A DNA stretch of 64,000 nucleotides from Geoanaerobacter pelophilus (GCF_018476885.1 NZ_JAHCVJ010000005.1:335244-399243); one strand, 5' to 3'; counted from the stretch's first letter, positions 8,083 to 17,088 are shown. Program-made: numbers and translations. Notes: generated by a model not told the origin, from the letters alone.

Positions 8083-8826
8083 TCAGTAGTTCTTTTCCAT
8101 GAATTTTTTGGCGTCGTCCACAAACGGGCTTGAGGGATAGTCAGCAGCCAGGCGGTTGAAAATTTCCCGACTTTTTACCTTGTCGCCCGAAAGCATATAT
8201 GATTTGCCGAGGTAGAGCAGTGCTTCCGCAGTAGCAGAGGATTTGGGGAATTTCGCCAGCGCTGCCTCCAGCCGCTTGATGGCTGCTCCGTACTTTTCGG
8301 TGCGCAGGTAAAACCTGCCAACATATATTTCGTGTTCAAGCTGCATTGCTTGCACGGCATCGAGCTTTTTCCGTACCTCTGGCGCCAATTCCGATGTCGG
8401 ATAGGTATCCAGGAACGTGGTAAACAGCTGAACGCTATTAGAGACCGGCGTCTGGTCCGTGTCTATTCCAGTTATCTGCTGAAAGTTGCACATGCCCAGC
8501 CGGAATAGGGCATAGGGCGCTTTCTCATGGTTTGGATGGAGCTTTCTGAAGTTCTCGTACTCTGCTGCGGCTTCTATATAGTTGCTGTTGTTGTACATTG
8601 CATCGGCAATATTCAGCTCTGCTTTTGTCGTCAGTTCCGGGGAGAGGTAGCTTTCTTTGACTCTTTTCCAGAGTGTTATCGCCTCCTCGTAATTCTTCTC
8701 AGTGTAAGCCTGTTCCCCCTCCTTAAAGTACTCTGCAGCGCTTTTTACGACCGTCTGGGTTGAAGAACAACCGGAAATGGCGATCACTACCCACAATGTT
8801 ATGCCGGACTTTAATAAAATATTCAT
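8083..8826 (-). CDS. bamD: Outer membrane assembly lipoprotein BamD
   Basis: 247 residues. Lipoprotein signal with lipobox ISGC (Cys20), then TPR-type helical repeats (YFKEGEQAYTEKNYEEAITLWK; YIEAAAEYENFRKLHPNH; the C-terminal repeat ends in FVDDAKKFMEKNY). BamD is the essential lipoprotein of the BAM complex that inserts beta-barrel proteins in the outer membrane. Length and spacing match the family. TTGGAGC precedes the ATG. It stands alone, convergent with the cyclase gene. Confidence 0.92.
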   Translation of the reverse strand: MNILLKSGITLWVVIAISGCSSTQTVVKSAAEYFKEGEQAYTEKNYEEAITLWKRVKESYLSPELTTKAELNIADAMYNNSNYIEAAAEYENFRKLHPNHEKAPYALFRLGMCNFQQITGIDTDQTPVSNSVQLFTTFLDTYPTSELAPEVRKKLDAVQAMQLEHEIYVGRFYLRTEKYGAAIKRLEAALAKFPKSSATAEALLYLGKSYMLSGDKVKSREIFNRLAADYPSSPFVDDAKKFMEKNY

Positions 8827-9019
8827 GGCTGCTCCAAGGTCTTATTTCATCGGTAACTTAGAGGATTTGCGCCGGGTTGTCAACGGCAAGCACTTAAAGG
8901 TTGAACCAATTGCCCGATACCTGGTTGTTCTGATTTGCACAACCTATGCTATGGCATGTTACTTGATATGTATTTAAAGCAGATCATTATTTCTATGTAA
9001 TTTCTTGGCGTTTTCACAG

Positions 9020-9048
9020 CACTGTCGACAAAATGGACAGGTATAGTG
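9020..9048. promoter_or_regulatory. Inverted repeat overlapping a -10-like TATAGT upstream of the Cys-rich gene
   Basis: CTGTC (9022-9026) and GACAG (9036-9040) form a dyad inside a wider CACT...AGTG pair, and TATAGT at 9042-9047 overlaps the right arm. No matching -35 is visible, so this could be an operator or an activator-dependent promoter for the copper locus. Weak evidence. Confidence 0.3.
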
Positions 9049-9085
9049 TCTTAATGTCAAAACTGTTTACAAGGATATCCAGACG

Positions 9086-9712
9086 ATGCCGGGATTTTTC
9101 AGGGTGACAACTTATCGGTGGATGATAGCGCTTGCTCTGGCAGGGCTGTATTTCGGGATTGCCCTTACCCCGCTTGCGCCGCTCGCCATGAAATCATCCC
9201 ATATCGTTCATGTTGTCACCGGAGAGTGTTCCGGCGACTGCGACATTGACGGCTGTTCTCCCGCAAGCAGGGCTGCCGGAACCTGTTGTTGCCGGCAAAA
9301 GCAGCTGCTGGTCCTGCCGGCGACCAATGGCTCCCACACCTGTTGCCCTAACGTGGCAGTCAAGGCTAAACCTGCTGCCTCCGACTGTTGCGATGCGGCT
9401 CGCCAAGCTCCTGCGCCACCACAATTCTCGTGCTGTGCCGCTGGTGGCGACAGTGCTGGTAATCCGCCTGGAGAGGAAGCGGAACTGACTGACAAGAAAC
9501 GGCAGACTGTCTATAAATGCGGTAGCCCTTGCGGGCGCGATAGGCTGATCACCTTTGCCGGTAACGACAAGCTTGATCTCATCCCCTTTACCTTCTCCGG
9601 GTTGCCGGTTTCTCCCCATGAGGAACTGCCCGCCACACCCCCTTCCTCTCGATTCAATTCCCGAGATGTCGAACCACCCGAGCCCCCGCCGAAAGTCGTT
9701 ATGCCCGTTTAA
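9086..9712 (+). CDS. Cysteine-rich exported protein of a putative copper-uptake locus
   Basis: 208 residues, not assigned to a family. An N-terminal membrane segment or uncleaved signal covers about 12-32 (WMIALALAGLYFGIALTPLA). The rest holds 14 cysteines, mostly as clusters: ECSGDCDIDGC, TCCC, HTCCP, DCCD, SCC and KCGSPCG. The C-terminus is Pro/Glu-rich. Cys pairs on an exported protein fit metal (Cu(I)) binding or thiol exchange in the periplasm. This is inference, supported by the genes that follow: a BTAD-type regulator, a TonB copper receptor and a NosL-like protein, all on the same strand. AAGGA lies 11 nt before the ATG. Confidence 0.75.
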   Translation: MPGFFRVTTYRWMIALALAGLYFGIALTPLAPLAMKSSHIVHVVTGECSGDCDIDGCSPASRAAGTCCCRQKQLLVLPATNGSHTCCPNVAVKAKPAASDCCDAARQAPAPPQFSCCAAGGDSAGNPPGEEAELTDKKRQTVYKCGSPCGRDRLITFAGNDKLDLIPFTFSGLPVSPHEELPATPPSSRFNSRDVEPPEPPPKVVMPV

Positions 9713-9930
9713 AATCTGCAGGTATTCTATGCTGACTGGAGTAACGGTCGCAATGCATCCGCATGCGTGCGTCATCGGTACGCCATCATTTTCCAGACTT
9801 TACTTTCCTGGCGGAGTTTTGCCTCATGCCTGGTGGCATTTCTCTTTTGCTGTTCGCAGGGTGCATGGTGACTGGTACTGGTGGTAAGGCACTTGGCGCT
9901 GATTGCTGGATGATCGGCGGGAGGATTGTT

Positions 9931-10536
9931 ATGAAAACCACAGCTGAAAATATATTAGTTAGGTCCCTCGGGGGATTCTGCATGTCTCAAGGTTCCCGGA
10001 GACTAGAGCTGAAATGGCCGTCAGAGAAAGGGAGAGCTATCTTCTCTGCCCTTCTTTGTCCCATGGACGAGTATCTTCATTGGGACCGGCTCTGTCGGGT
10101 TATTGGCAATGGCGCGCCCGATGCCGAGGTTCGGCAGGATTTGAACCATGAACTGCGACTGCTTGCTGAGATGTTCCGGGAGGTGGTCGGTTGTAATCTG
10201 GTAGTTGTTTCCAACTGCGGCGTCTGGTTGGATCCCGGGATTGTCACTGTTGATGCCCGGCTGTTCCGGGATGCGGCCTGCAATGGGTTTGCGGCTATGG
10301 CTCAAGGTGATGACAAAAGAGCAGTGCGCTTGTTCCGGGAAGCAGGACTGTTGTACCGCGGGCCGTTTTTGCCGGAAGATGCCGGGAAAATCATCCATGA
10401 GACACGTGTTGAACTTGCTGAGCTTATGGAAGTGGTTGCAGATGCGTTGTCGAGAGAATACCGGAGCAGCTGCAGACCCCTGAGCACTCGGAAATTTGCC
10501 GCAGCGCCCAGCCGGATTGCGGCATTGACAACCTAG
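9931..10536 (+). CDS. SARP/BTAD-like transcriptional regulator
   Basis: 201 residues. The first ~100 resemble the winged-helix DNA-binding half of SARP/OmpR-type regulators: LVRSLGGFCMSQGSRRLELKW, then a hydrophobic helix, RLCRVIG and a LNHELRLLAEMF recognition-helix region, closing with NCGVWLDPGIVTVDARLF. Residues from about 105 resemble the bacterial transcriptional activator domain (LFREAGLLYRGPFLPED). I chose ATG 9931 because GGGAGG lies 6 nt upstream. The frame is open upstream to 9763 but that stretch has no ribosome site. It sits between the Cys-rich gene and the copper receptor, so local control of copper uptake is the simplest guess. There is no receiver or ATPase domain; family assignment is by eye. 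Confidence 0.7.
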   Translation: MKTTAENILVRSLGGFCMSQGSRRLELKWPSEKGRAIFSALLCPMDEYLHWDRLCRVIGNGAPDAEVRQDLNHELRLLAEMFREVVGCNLVVVSNCGVWLDPGIVTVDARLFRDAACNGFAAMAQGDDKRAVRLFREAGLLYRGPFLPEDAGKIIHETRVELAELMEVVADALSREYRSSCRPLSTRKFAAAPSRIAALTT

Positions 10537-10573
10537 ATGAACATTTACTTAATTAATGCAAAGGAGTGGCTAT

Positions 10574-12595
10574 ATGAAGGTAACTACTACAGCAAAATGG
10601 TGCTTAGTGCTTGCTGCCATGTTTTCAGTCGAGGCATTTGGCGCCGAACAACAGTTGCTTGATGAAATCACGGTGCGCGGCAGCAAAGAACCGCCACAGG
10701 AGGAGAGCCTCACCATCCGCGAAGTCAGAGAAAGTCCGGCCAGAGATATGGGCGAAGCGCTCAAGCAGGTTGAAGGGATCAACAGCGTCAGGAAGGGGGC
10801 AATCGCCAATGACGTGGTAATCAGAGGGTTTCAGAAAGACAATATCAATGTCTTTGTCGACGGCGTTCGTCTCCATGGCGCTTGCCCATCACGCATGGAT
10901 CCGCCGTCCTTTCATTTTGATTTTGCCGAGATCGAACAGGTCAGGATTGTCAAGGGCCCCTATGACCTGAAAAATCCGGGAGGGCTGGGCGGCATGATCG
11001 ATGCCCAGACCAGGAGGCCGGGGCAAGGGTTTGGCTCGGACCTGAGCCTCACCTACGGTTCCTGGAACAACGTGAACGCCTCGGCTACCGGCTCGTATGG
11101 TTCAGAGCGGTATGACGGGCTGCTGGGATACGCTTTTAAGCAGTCCGGGGTGCCGAAAGCCGGCAATCACAAGCTGATAACCGATATCTATCCGGCAAGC
11201 AGCGCAAACCGCTACAAGCCTGGGGAAATCGATGCCACGGCATACGAAATCAATAGCGGCTGGCTGAAATTCGGCCTTAATCCGACTGGCAACTCCCGCA
11301 GTGAAATCAGCTACAGCTATCAGGATGCCGATCATGTCCTTTACCCCTATCTGAAGATGGATGCGGACTACGACCGGACGCACCGCCTGAACTGGAGCTA
11401 TCGGCTGCGGAAGATTTCCCCGCTGGTGCAGGATCTCAAGCTTCAGGCATATTGGGACAAGATTGCCCATGTCATGGACGACCGGTTCCGCTTCAGTTCC
11501 ACGCCGTCCATGGCTGTCACCCGCAGTTATTCGATGAAGACCGATGCCGAAACCCAGGTGTATGGCGTTAAATTCACGACCTCGCTTGCCGCTGGTCCCG
11601 GTACGCTCAACAGCGGCCTAGACTATTACAACAGGAATTGGGATGCGCTGAATCAGCGGGCAATGTATTTTGCCTACCGCGATCATGCCCTGATCCCGGA
11701 TGTCTCTATCGACAACCTTGGCATGTTTGCCGAATATGAGCTGCCCATCGGCAATCAGTGGCAACTAAAAGGTGGCGTGCGCGGTGACCTGACCTGGGCT
11801 GAGGCCGGCAAGGGGAATACCATGGTGGCTGCCGGGACCAGTACCGACTTCAGCGAAGTCAGCGCCAACCTGCAGCTCACCTATGAGCCGGTCAAGGGAG
11901 TCGAGCTTTTTACCGGCCTGGGCCGAGGGGTCCGCACCCCCGATCCCCAGGAACTCTACCTTGATCTGCCGGGCACCCCGGTGTGGCGCGGCAATCAAGG
12001 TCTGAAGCCGACCGTGAATCACCAGGCCGATATCGGCATTAAATACGCAACGAACCGTTTTTATGTCAATACCTCCCTGTTTTACAGCGATCTGACCGAT
12101 TATGTGAACTTCTACCAAGCCTCGCCCACTCTCAAGAGTTACCAGAATATCGATGCCTCCATGTGGGGGGCCGAACTCGGCAGCCAGGTGGCATTGCCGC
12201 TCGATCTCTTCCTGCGTGGCTCTTTGTCCTATGTTGAGGCCGAAAACGAGACCGACAACCGCCCGCTTGCCGAGATCCCGCCATTGAAAGGGGCAATCTC
12301 GCTTCGTTACGACAACGGCACTGCATTCATTGAACTGCTGGAAAACATGGCCCGCAGGCAGGACCGGACCGACCCCGGGCTCAATGAGCAGGAAACCGCC
12401 GGCTGGGCCACCACTGATCTTAAGGCCGGTTATGCCAGCATGGGATTCACGGTCTACGCCGGGGTCAATAACCTGTTCGACCAGTATTACTTCAACCATC
12501 TCTCCTACGCCCGCGACCCGTTTGTCGGCGGGGTAGGGTACAAGGTTCCGGAAAACGGCCGTAACTTTTACCTGACCGCGCAGTACAAGTTTTGA
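10574..12595 (+). CDS. TonB-dependent copper receptor (OprC/NosA type)
   Basis: 673-residue outer-membrane receptor. Signal peptide is about 1-24 (cut near FGA-EQQ), TonB-box-like DEITVRG at about 30-36, plug domain to about 150, then a 22-strand-type barrel ending in the terminal Phe (YLTAQYKF). In Pseudomonas OprC copper is held by a CxxxM motif in the plug and an HxM motif in the barrel. Here both are present: Cys104-P-S-R-Met108 within GACPSRMDPP, and His299-V-Met301. That makes copper import much more likely than siderophore uptake. I chose ATG 10574 because AAGGAG ends 7 nt before it; the ATG at 10556 precedes the ribosome site. Followed by a NosL-like gene 59 nt downstream. Confidence 0.92.
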   Translation: MKVTTTAKWCLVLAAMFSVEAFGAEQQLLDEITVRGSKEPPQEESLTIREVRESPARDMGEALKQVEGINSVRKGAIANDVVIRGFQKDNINVFVDGVRLHGACPSRMDPPSFHFDFAEIEQVRIVKGPYDLKNPGGLGGMIDAQTRRPGQGFGSDLSLTYGSWNNVNASATGSYGSERYDGLLGYAFKQSGVPKAGNHKLITDIYPASSANRYKPGEIDATAYEINSGWLKFGLNPTGNSRSEISYSYQDADHVLYPYLKMDADYDRTHRLNWSYRLRKISPLVQDLKLQAYWDKIAHVMDDRFRFSSTPSMAVTRSYSMKTDAETQVYGVKFTTSLAAGPGTLNSGLDYYNRNWDALNQRAMYFAYRDHALIPDVSIDNLGMFAEYELPIGNQWQLKGGVRGDLTWAEAGKGNTMVAAGTSTDFSEVSANLQLTYEPVKGVELFTGLGRGVRTPDPQELYLDLPGTPVWRGNQGLKPTVNHQADIGIKYATNRFYVNTSLFYSDLTDYVNFYQASPTLKSYQNIDASMWGAELGSQVALPLDLFLRGSLSYVEAENETDNRPLAEIPPLKGAISLRYDNGTAFIELLENMARRQDRTDPGLNEQETAGWATTDLKAGYASMGFTVYAGVNNLFDQYYFNHLSYARDPFVGGVGYKVPENGRNFYLTAQYKF

Positions 12596-12654
12596 CATTG
12601 GCCCAGGGTCCATTATTATTGGATACCGATTACACAATCAGAGGAGGATGAGTG

Positions 12655-13143
12655 ATGAAAAAATTATGGATGGGAGCTCTGCTGTTCTTTGCGTTATGTT
12701 CTGCCGGGATCGCTGCTGACAAGGTTGAAGCTCCGGATGACTGCAAGCATTGCGGCATGAACCGGACCAAGTTCAGTCACAGCAGGATGCTGGTGGCCTA
12801 TGGCGATGGCAGCAGCGCCGGCACCTGCAGCATCAACTGCGTTGTTACCGATCTGAACGGCGCCAAGGGGAAGAAACTCAAGTCGGTTCAGGTGGCTGAC
12901 TATGATACCAAGGGTCTGATTGATGCGAAAAGTGCCACCTGGGTCATCGGCGGCAACAAGAAAGGGGTCATGACCAAGGTTGCCAAGTGGGCATTTGCCA
13001 AAAAACAGGCGGCTGATAGCTTTGTGAAGGAAAATGGCGGCAAGATCGCCACCTATGACGAGGCGCTGAAAATGGCTCAAACCGAGCATGCGCAGCCGAC
13101 TCCTCCGCAGAATGTTAAAGGCCACGGCGAACATAAGATGTAA
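12655..13143 (+). CDS. NosL-like periplasmic copper protein
   Basis: 162 residues with a cleavable signal (about 1-21, ending SAGIAAD). The hallmark is DCKHCGM (about 30-36), like the copper-binding CxxCGM segment of NosL/NosL-like chaperones, followed by a Met- and His-bearing strand (FSHSRMLVAY) and a second Cys pair (GTCSINCVV). The tail HGEHKM could add metal ligands. NosL delivers copper to nitrous-oxide reductase, but no nosZ is present here, so a general copper-acquisition role beside the receptor is more likely. Start at ATG 12655, 7 nt after GAGGAGG; GTG one codon earlier is less well spaced. A strong terminator follows. Confidence 0.85.
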   Translation: MKKLWMGALLFFALCSAGIAADKVEAPDDCKHCGMNRTKFSHSRMLVAYGDGSSAGTCSINCVVTDLNGAKGKKLKSVQVADYDTKGLIDAKSATWVIGGNKKGVMTKVAKWAFAKKQAADSFVKENGGKIATYDEALKMAQTEHAQPTPPQNVKGHGEHKM

Positions 13144-13166
13144 TTCCCCGGTTCAGGCTCAAACGC

Positions 13167-13204
13167 AAAAGACCGCATCTTGTTCATAAGATGCGGTCTT
13201 TTTT
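13167..13204 (+). terminator. Bidirectional terminator between the copper locus and typA
   Basis: AAGACCGCATCTT / AAGATGCGGTCTT (13-bp stem, 6-nt loop GTTCAT) with T-tracts on both strands. It serves the plus-strand NosL-like gene and the convergent typA gene. Confidence 0.92.
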
Positions 13205-13227
13205 ATTCACTCCGTATGCGAGGAGGT

Positions 13228-15027
13228 CTAGTTTTTGCGCTTCCTCTTGGTCGGTTCCAGCTCTTTCTTGCGCAGCCGGATCGACTTCGGCGTTACCTCT
13301 ACCAGCTCATCGTCGTCTATGAACTCCAGCGCCTGCTCCAGGGTCAGGATGCGCGGCGGTGCCAGCTTTAAGGCGTCATCGGAGCCCGAGGCACGGACGT
13401 TGGTCAGCTTCTTCCCTTTGCACGGGTTCACGTCCAGGTCATTGTCTTTGGCGTGCTGGCCGATGATCATACCACCGTAGACCTCGATGCCGGGGCCGAG
13501 GAACAGAATCCCCCGTGGTTGGAGTCCGTCCAGCGAGTAGCCGGTAGTCTCGCCGTTCTCCATGGCGATGAGCACACCGTTTTTCCTGCCGGGGATCTCG
13601 CCCTTGTACGGGGCGTAATCGTGGAAGGTGTGAGTCATAACGGCAGTACCGCGGGTATCGGTGAGCACCTCGCTGCGCAGGCCGATCAGGCCGCGAGCCG
13701 GGATGACAAATTCCAGGCGGATGAACTCGCCCATCGGCTGCATGGAGGTCATCTCCCCCTTGCGCGGCCCCATCTTCTCGATGATCGCCCCCTGGAACTC
13801 ACTCGGCACGTCCACCACCAGGTATTCCATCGGCTCCAGTTTCTTGCCGTTTACCTCGCGGAAAATAACCTCCGGCTTGGAGACCGCCATTTCAAACCCT
13901 TCACGGCGCATATTCTCGATCAGGATCGAGAGGTGCAGTTCGCCGCGGCCAGAAACCTTGAAGGTATCGGCGTTGTCGGTATCTTCGACCCGCAGGGAGA
14001 CATTGGTACGCAGCTCCTTGTCGAGACGCTCGCGGATGTTGCGGGAGGTGACCATTTTCCCCTCGCGACCGGCAAACGGAGAGTTGTTGACGATGAAGTT
14101 CATGCTGATGGTCGGCTCGTCAATGGCGACGTAGGGGAGTGCCTCGGGCGCTTCCGCACTGGCCAGGGTCTCGCCGATACCGACATCGTCAAATCCGGCA
14201 ATAGTGACGATGTCGCCGGTCACGGCCTCGGGGATCTCCACCTGCTTCAGCCCTTCGTAGCCGAGCAGCTTGCTGATCCGACCTTTGCTGATGGCGCCGT
14301 TCTGTTTGATCAGGGCCAGGGTTTCGCCGGTCTTGACCTTGCCGCTATAGATCTTGCCGGTGGCGATCCGACCGATGTAGTCGTTGTAGTCGATGTTGGT
14401 CACCAGCAGCTGGAACGGTGCCTTGGCATCACCCTTTGGCGGGTGAACATTACTCTCGACCACGGCAAAAAGCGGCTCCATGCTGGTGGATTCTGAGGTC
14501 ATGTCCAGTTTGGCATAGCCCATCTTGGCGCTGGTGTAGACGATCGGGAAGTCGAGCTGCTCGTCATTGGCGTTCAGTTCGCAGAACAGGTCGAACACCA
14601 TGTCCACCACCTCGTCCGCTCGGGCGCCGGGACGGTCGATCTTGTTGATAACTACGATCGGCTTCAGCCCCAGGTCGAGGGACTTTTTCAGCACGAAGCG
14701 GGTCTGGGGCATCGGGCCGTCCAGGGCGTCCACCAGCAACAACACTGAATCGACCATGGTCAGGACCCGCTCCACCTCGCCGCCGAAGTCGGCGTGACCT
14801 GGAGTGTCGACGATATTGATCTTGTAACGGCCATGATGCACCGACAGGTTCTTGGAGAGGATGGTGATCCCCCGCTCTTTTTCCAGGTCATTGGAATCCA
14901 TGACCCGTTCGGTGATCGCCTCGTTTTCCCGGAAAACCCCGGCATGCTTCAGCATGGCGTCAACCAGGGTGGTTTTGCCGTGGTCTACGTGGGCGATGAT
15001 GGCGATGTTGCGGATTAGCTCTTGCAT
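13228..15027 (-). CDS. typA: Ribosome-associated GTPase TypA/BipA
   Basis: 599 residues. Translational GTPase with G1 [10 protein letters not shown] (about 13-22), G2 region RGITIL, G3 DTPGHADF, G4 NKIDRPGA, then EF-G-like domains II, III and V and the BipA-specific C-terminal domain ending in a basic tail (KRKRKN). It binds the 70S ribosome and aids subunit assembly and growth under cold or stress. CAGGAGAAAG precedes the ATG. The lone gene is flanked by terminators on both sides. Confidence 0.97.
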   Translation of the reverse strand: MQELIRNIAIIAHVDHGKTTLVDAMLKHAGVFRENEAITERVMDSNDLEKERGITILSKNLSVHHGRYKINIVDTPGHADFGGEVERVLTMVDSVLLLVDALDGPMPQTRFVLKKSLDLGLKPIVVINKIDRPGARADEVVDMVFDLFCELNANDEQLDFPIVYTSAKMGYAKLDMTSESTSMEPLFAVVESNVHPPKGDAKAPFQLLVTNIDYNDYIGRIATGKIYSGKVKTGETLALIKQNGAISKGRISKLLGYEGLKQVEIPEAVTGDIVTIAGFDDVGIGETLASAEAPEALPYVAIDEPTISMNFIVNNSPFAGREGKMVTSRNIRERLDKELRTNVSLRVEDTDNADTFKVSGRGELHLSILIENMRREGFEMAVSKPEVIFREVNGKKLEPMEYLVVDVPSEFQGAIIEKMGPRKGEMTSMQPMGEFIRLEFVIPARGLIGLRSEVLTDTRGTAVMTHTFHDYAPYKGEIPGRKNGVLIAMENGETTGYSLDGLQPRGILFLGPGIEVYGGMIIGQHAKDNDLDVNPCKGKKLTNVRASGSDDALKLAPPRILTLEQALEFIDDDELVEVTPKSIRLRKKELEPTKRKRKN

Positions 15028-15077
15028 TACTCTTTCTCCTGGGAAATCCCTGTTTCTTTCAATTCTGGTGCTTTGGC

Positions 15078-15108
15078 AAAAAAAAGAGACGGGCTTTGTT
15101 GCCCGTCT
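15078..15108 (-). terminator. Terminator after the DUF2400 gene
   Basis: On the minus strand AGACGGGC-aacaaa-GCCCGTCT followed by C and an uninterrupted T-run (A-run at 15078-15085 on the plus strand). Confidence 0.88.
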
Positions 15109-15149
15109 AAAAACGTTACTTTATGACACTAACTGCCGAAAAAAGCAAG

Positions 15150-16016
15150 TTAGTTTTTAGTAATGCCGCTGCAGATCCCGGCAATGTCGCAGCTCAGGCA
15201 GGCGTTTCTGCCGCTCTTGCCGCATCCCTCGGATATTCCCAGGTGGCAGATGGAAAAATCGTATTTAACCGGGTCCTGTGGGTCGAGTAACGCCAGTGCG
15301 GCGGTTATCTCCTGGGCGGCCTTCCAGTCTGCCTGCCTGCGTTGGGTGAACCCGAGATATCGACCGATCCTGTGGATATGGGCATCCACCGGGATGATAA
15401 GCTGTGCCGGTGACAACCCCTGCCAGATACCCAAATCGATGCCGTCAGCCGGGCGCACCATCCAGCGCAGGTACATGCAGAGCCGCTTGCAGGCGCTCCC
15501 TCCGGCAGGTGAGGGGAAAAAAAACGGGAAATACGAATCCTTGGGGATACCGCCAGTTCCGAACACCGGGGCATAATCCATGGCCAGGATCCTGGCGGCG
15601 AAGGCTTCCATCCCTTGGGCAATCCCGGCAGTGTCAGGAGCAAATCCTTTGAGGAAGAACGACTCGATGGTGTCGGCCTCGGTAAGCATTTGCCGGACAG
15701 CCAACAGCAGGGCGCACAGGTCGCGGCTGTCATTGAATCGGTGCTTGAAACCGCTGAAGAGTGCGAGTCCGGAGCGAGGTTCGAATCTTTCCACGAAGCG
15801 GCGCGGCTCCGGCCCGATTGCCGAGAAGATGCGCTCCAGGTTTCTCAGGATGATCTTGACGTTGCCATAGGCGAATGATGCGGCGATGAGGCCGGCTACC
15901 TCCTGATCCTTAGGATCTTGGTAGCGGTGGCAGAACGAAAGCGGGTCGTTGTTGAGATGGGCCTGCGAGCGGGCTTCGTACAGGTTATCGAGGATGGTCT
16001 TGAGCGAACGGTTCAT
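15150..16016 (-). CDS. TIGR02757/DUF2400 family protein
   Basis: 288 residues of a conserved but uncharacterised family. Visible features: N-terminal helices with DPLSFCHRY and [10 protein letters not shown], a central [13 protein letters not shown] segment ([17 protein letters not shown]), [16 protein letters not shown], and a C-terminal set of cysteines ([27 protein letters not shown]). This layout recalls HhH-GPD DNA glycosylases with a C-terminal Fe-S loop, although the catalytic residues are not clear, so no activity is assigned. I chose ATG 16016 because AAGG lies nearby and family members begin at [13 protein letters not shown] sequence; a GTG at 16070 would add 18 unconserved residues. 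Confidence 0.85.
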   Translation of the reverse strand: MNRSLKTILDNLYEARSQAHLNNDPLSFCHRYQDPKDQEVAGLIAASFAYGNVKIILRNLERIFSAIGPEPRRFVERFEPRSGLALFSGFKHRFNDSRDLCALLLAVRQMLTEADTIESFFLKGFAPDTAGIAQGMEAFAARILAMDYAPVFGTGGIPKDSYFPFFFPSPAGGSACKRLCMYLRWMVRPADGIDLGIWQGLSPAQLIIPVDAHIHRIGRYLGFTQRRQADWKAAQEITAALALLDPQDPVKYDFSICHLGISEGCGKSGRNACLSCDIAGICSGITKN

Positions 16017-16246
16017 GATCGGATGCCTTACCGGTTCTGAAATACGATTGGGGCGAGTATAGCCCACCACCGGCAGCGTGGCAACAGATCGCTTGAATGA
16101 ATCGGTGCAGCCGGAGCGTTCACCGCTGCTTCCCTCTCTCCCGGCAGGAATCCCGATTATCCCGCCAAACCTGTTCGATTGTGATAGAGCTCCGGCATGA
16201 GCCGGTGTTGCACTTAGTTGGATCCTCGGTTTTTGTACTTCCGGCC

Positions 16247-16275
16247 TTGACTCATGTAAACAAATTGTTTATCGT
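16247..16275 (+). promoter_or_regulatory. higBA promoter with embedded palindromic operator
   Basis: TTGACT (16247-16252), 17-nt spacer, TATCGT (16270-16275). The spacer contains the perfect palindrome TAAACAA-A-TTGTTTA (16257-16271), which overlaps the -10. This is the expected place for autorepression by the HigA antitoxin. The -10 ends 6 nt before the higB ATG. Confidence 0.7.
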
Positions 16276-16281
16276 TGACCC

Positions 16282-16563
16282 ATGATTGTATCGTTTGCAA
16301 ACAAAGAAACTGAAAAGCTCTTTGCAACGGGAAAGTCTAAAAAGCTCCCTCCGGAAATTATTGTTCGTGCGATCATGCGGCTGGCGCAGTTGGACAGTGC
16401 ACGCGAAGTTTCGGATTTGCTTATGCCGCCATCGAACCGTCTTGAAGCTCTGTCCGGCAATCGGCCAGGGCAGTGGAGCATCAGAATAAACGATCAGTGG
16501 CGCATCTGTTTTTCATTCGCCAACGGCGAAGCAACGGCAGTAGAAATAACCGATTACCATTAA
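16282..16563 (+). CDS. higB: HigB-type mRNA interferase toxin (RelE superfamily)
   Basis: 93 residues, full length for HigB/plasmid-killer toxins. Typical stretches: an N-terminal strand IVSFANKETEKLF, helical LARLA-like middle (AIMRLAQLDSA), LEALSGNRPGQWSIRINDQWRICF and the closing VEITDYH. Family members are ribosome-dependent mRNA endonucleases kept inactive by the downstream antitoxin. Toxin precedes antitoxin, the HigBA order. There is no ribosome-binding site: the predicted transcription start falls at or within a base or two of the ATG, so the mRNA may be leaderless. It lies at the left border of an AT-richer accessory island. Confidence 0.92.
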   Translation: MIVSFANKETEKLFATGKSKKLPPEIIVRAIMRLAQLDSAREVSDLLMPPSNRLEALSGNRPGQWSIRINDQWRICFSFANGEATAVEITDYH

Positions 16564-16574
16564 GGAGAAAATCC

Positions 16575-16877
16575 ATGGCGATTACAAACGGGCTTCCTCC
16601 GATACATCCCGGGGTGTTCCTGAAAGAAATACTTGATGAGCTTAATATCTCTCAGAATGCCTTCGCTCAAGCGATCGGCGTTTCGCCGATGCGGGTATCG
16701 CATGTCATCAAAGGTACACGTCCAGTTACTGCAGAGTTGGCACTGCTGTTTGGCAAGGTGTTTGGCCAAACGCCTACATACTGGATGAATTTACAGACTA
16801 GCTACGACCTCAAAACTGCCGAAAAAGCACTGATGCAGAAAGTACGTCAAGTTCAACCCTTTTCCCGTGCAGCGTAA
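16575..16877 (+). CDS. higA: HigA-type antitoxin (XRE helix-turn-helix)
   Basis: 100 residues. N-terminal IHPGVFLKEILDELNIS, then HTH helices QNAFAQAIGVSPMRVSHVIKG (about 28-48) and the family-typical RPVTAELALLFGKVFGQTPTYWMNLQ. It binds HigB and represses the operon, presumably at the TAAACAA palindrome. I chose ATG 16575: AAGGAG lies 7 nt upstream and the gap from higB is only 11 nt. An open frame extends upstream into higB but is not credible. Confidence 0.94.
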   Translation: MAITNGLPPIHPGVFLKEILDELNISQNAFAQAIGVSPMRVSHVIKGTRPVTAELALLFGKVFGQTPTYWMNLQTSYDLKTAEKALMQKVRQVQPFSRAA

Positions 16878-17028
16878 AATCGCCACGACAATTTCCTGAT
16901 TTCAAGGTCTATAAAGAATCGCGCTGAATTGTCGATTGTGCCTGGCCCATGGTCAAGGCGCCTTACACAAAAACATCGAATTGTTTATCTTAGTTCGTGA
17001 CGACCGCAGTGACTTCCTCCAGGCAAGA

Positions 17029-17088
17029 TACCAACGCCAGAGAGCACAGCGGCGGCGTAAGCCGACCGTCTGCCGCGCGTAGTTGGGC
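17029..17088 (-). other. attC (59-base-element-like) recombination site 1
   Basis: Read on the minus strand: R'' box GCCCAAC (17088-17082) and R' box GTTGGTA (17035-17029), 60 bp overall. The middle folds as CAG-a-CGG-t-CGGC-TTAC-GCCG-CCG-CTG, with two unpaired bases on the 5' arm only, matching the extrahelical bases of attC sites. The stop codon of the preceding small gene ends 1 bp before the R'' box, as in gene cassettes. The R' box deviates from GTTRRRY at the last bases. Confidence 0.7.

Noticed and set aside
9763..9930. Upstream extension of the BTAD-like regulator, with a lipobox-like LLLFAGC
   Set aside because: The internal ATG at 9931 has a near-perfect ribosome site, the extension has none, and a lipoprotein signal makes no sense before a DNA-binding domain.
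16071..16246. Spacer between the DUF2400 gene and higB
   Set aside because: No open frame with a ribosome site, RNA structure or repeat was recognised.
16878..17028. Spacer between higA and attC site 1
   Set aside because: Contains scattered ACAATT/AATTGT-like pairs but no convincing gene, attI site or promoter.
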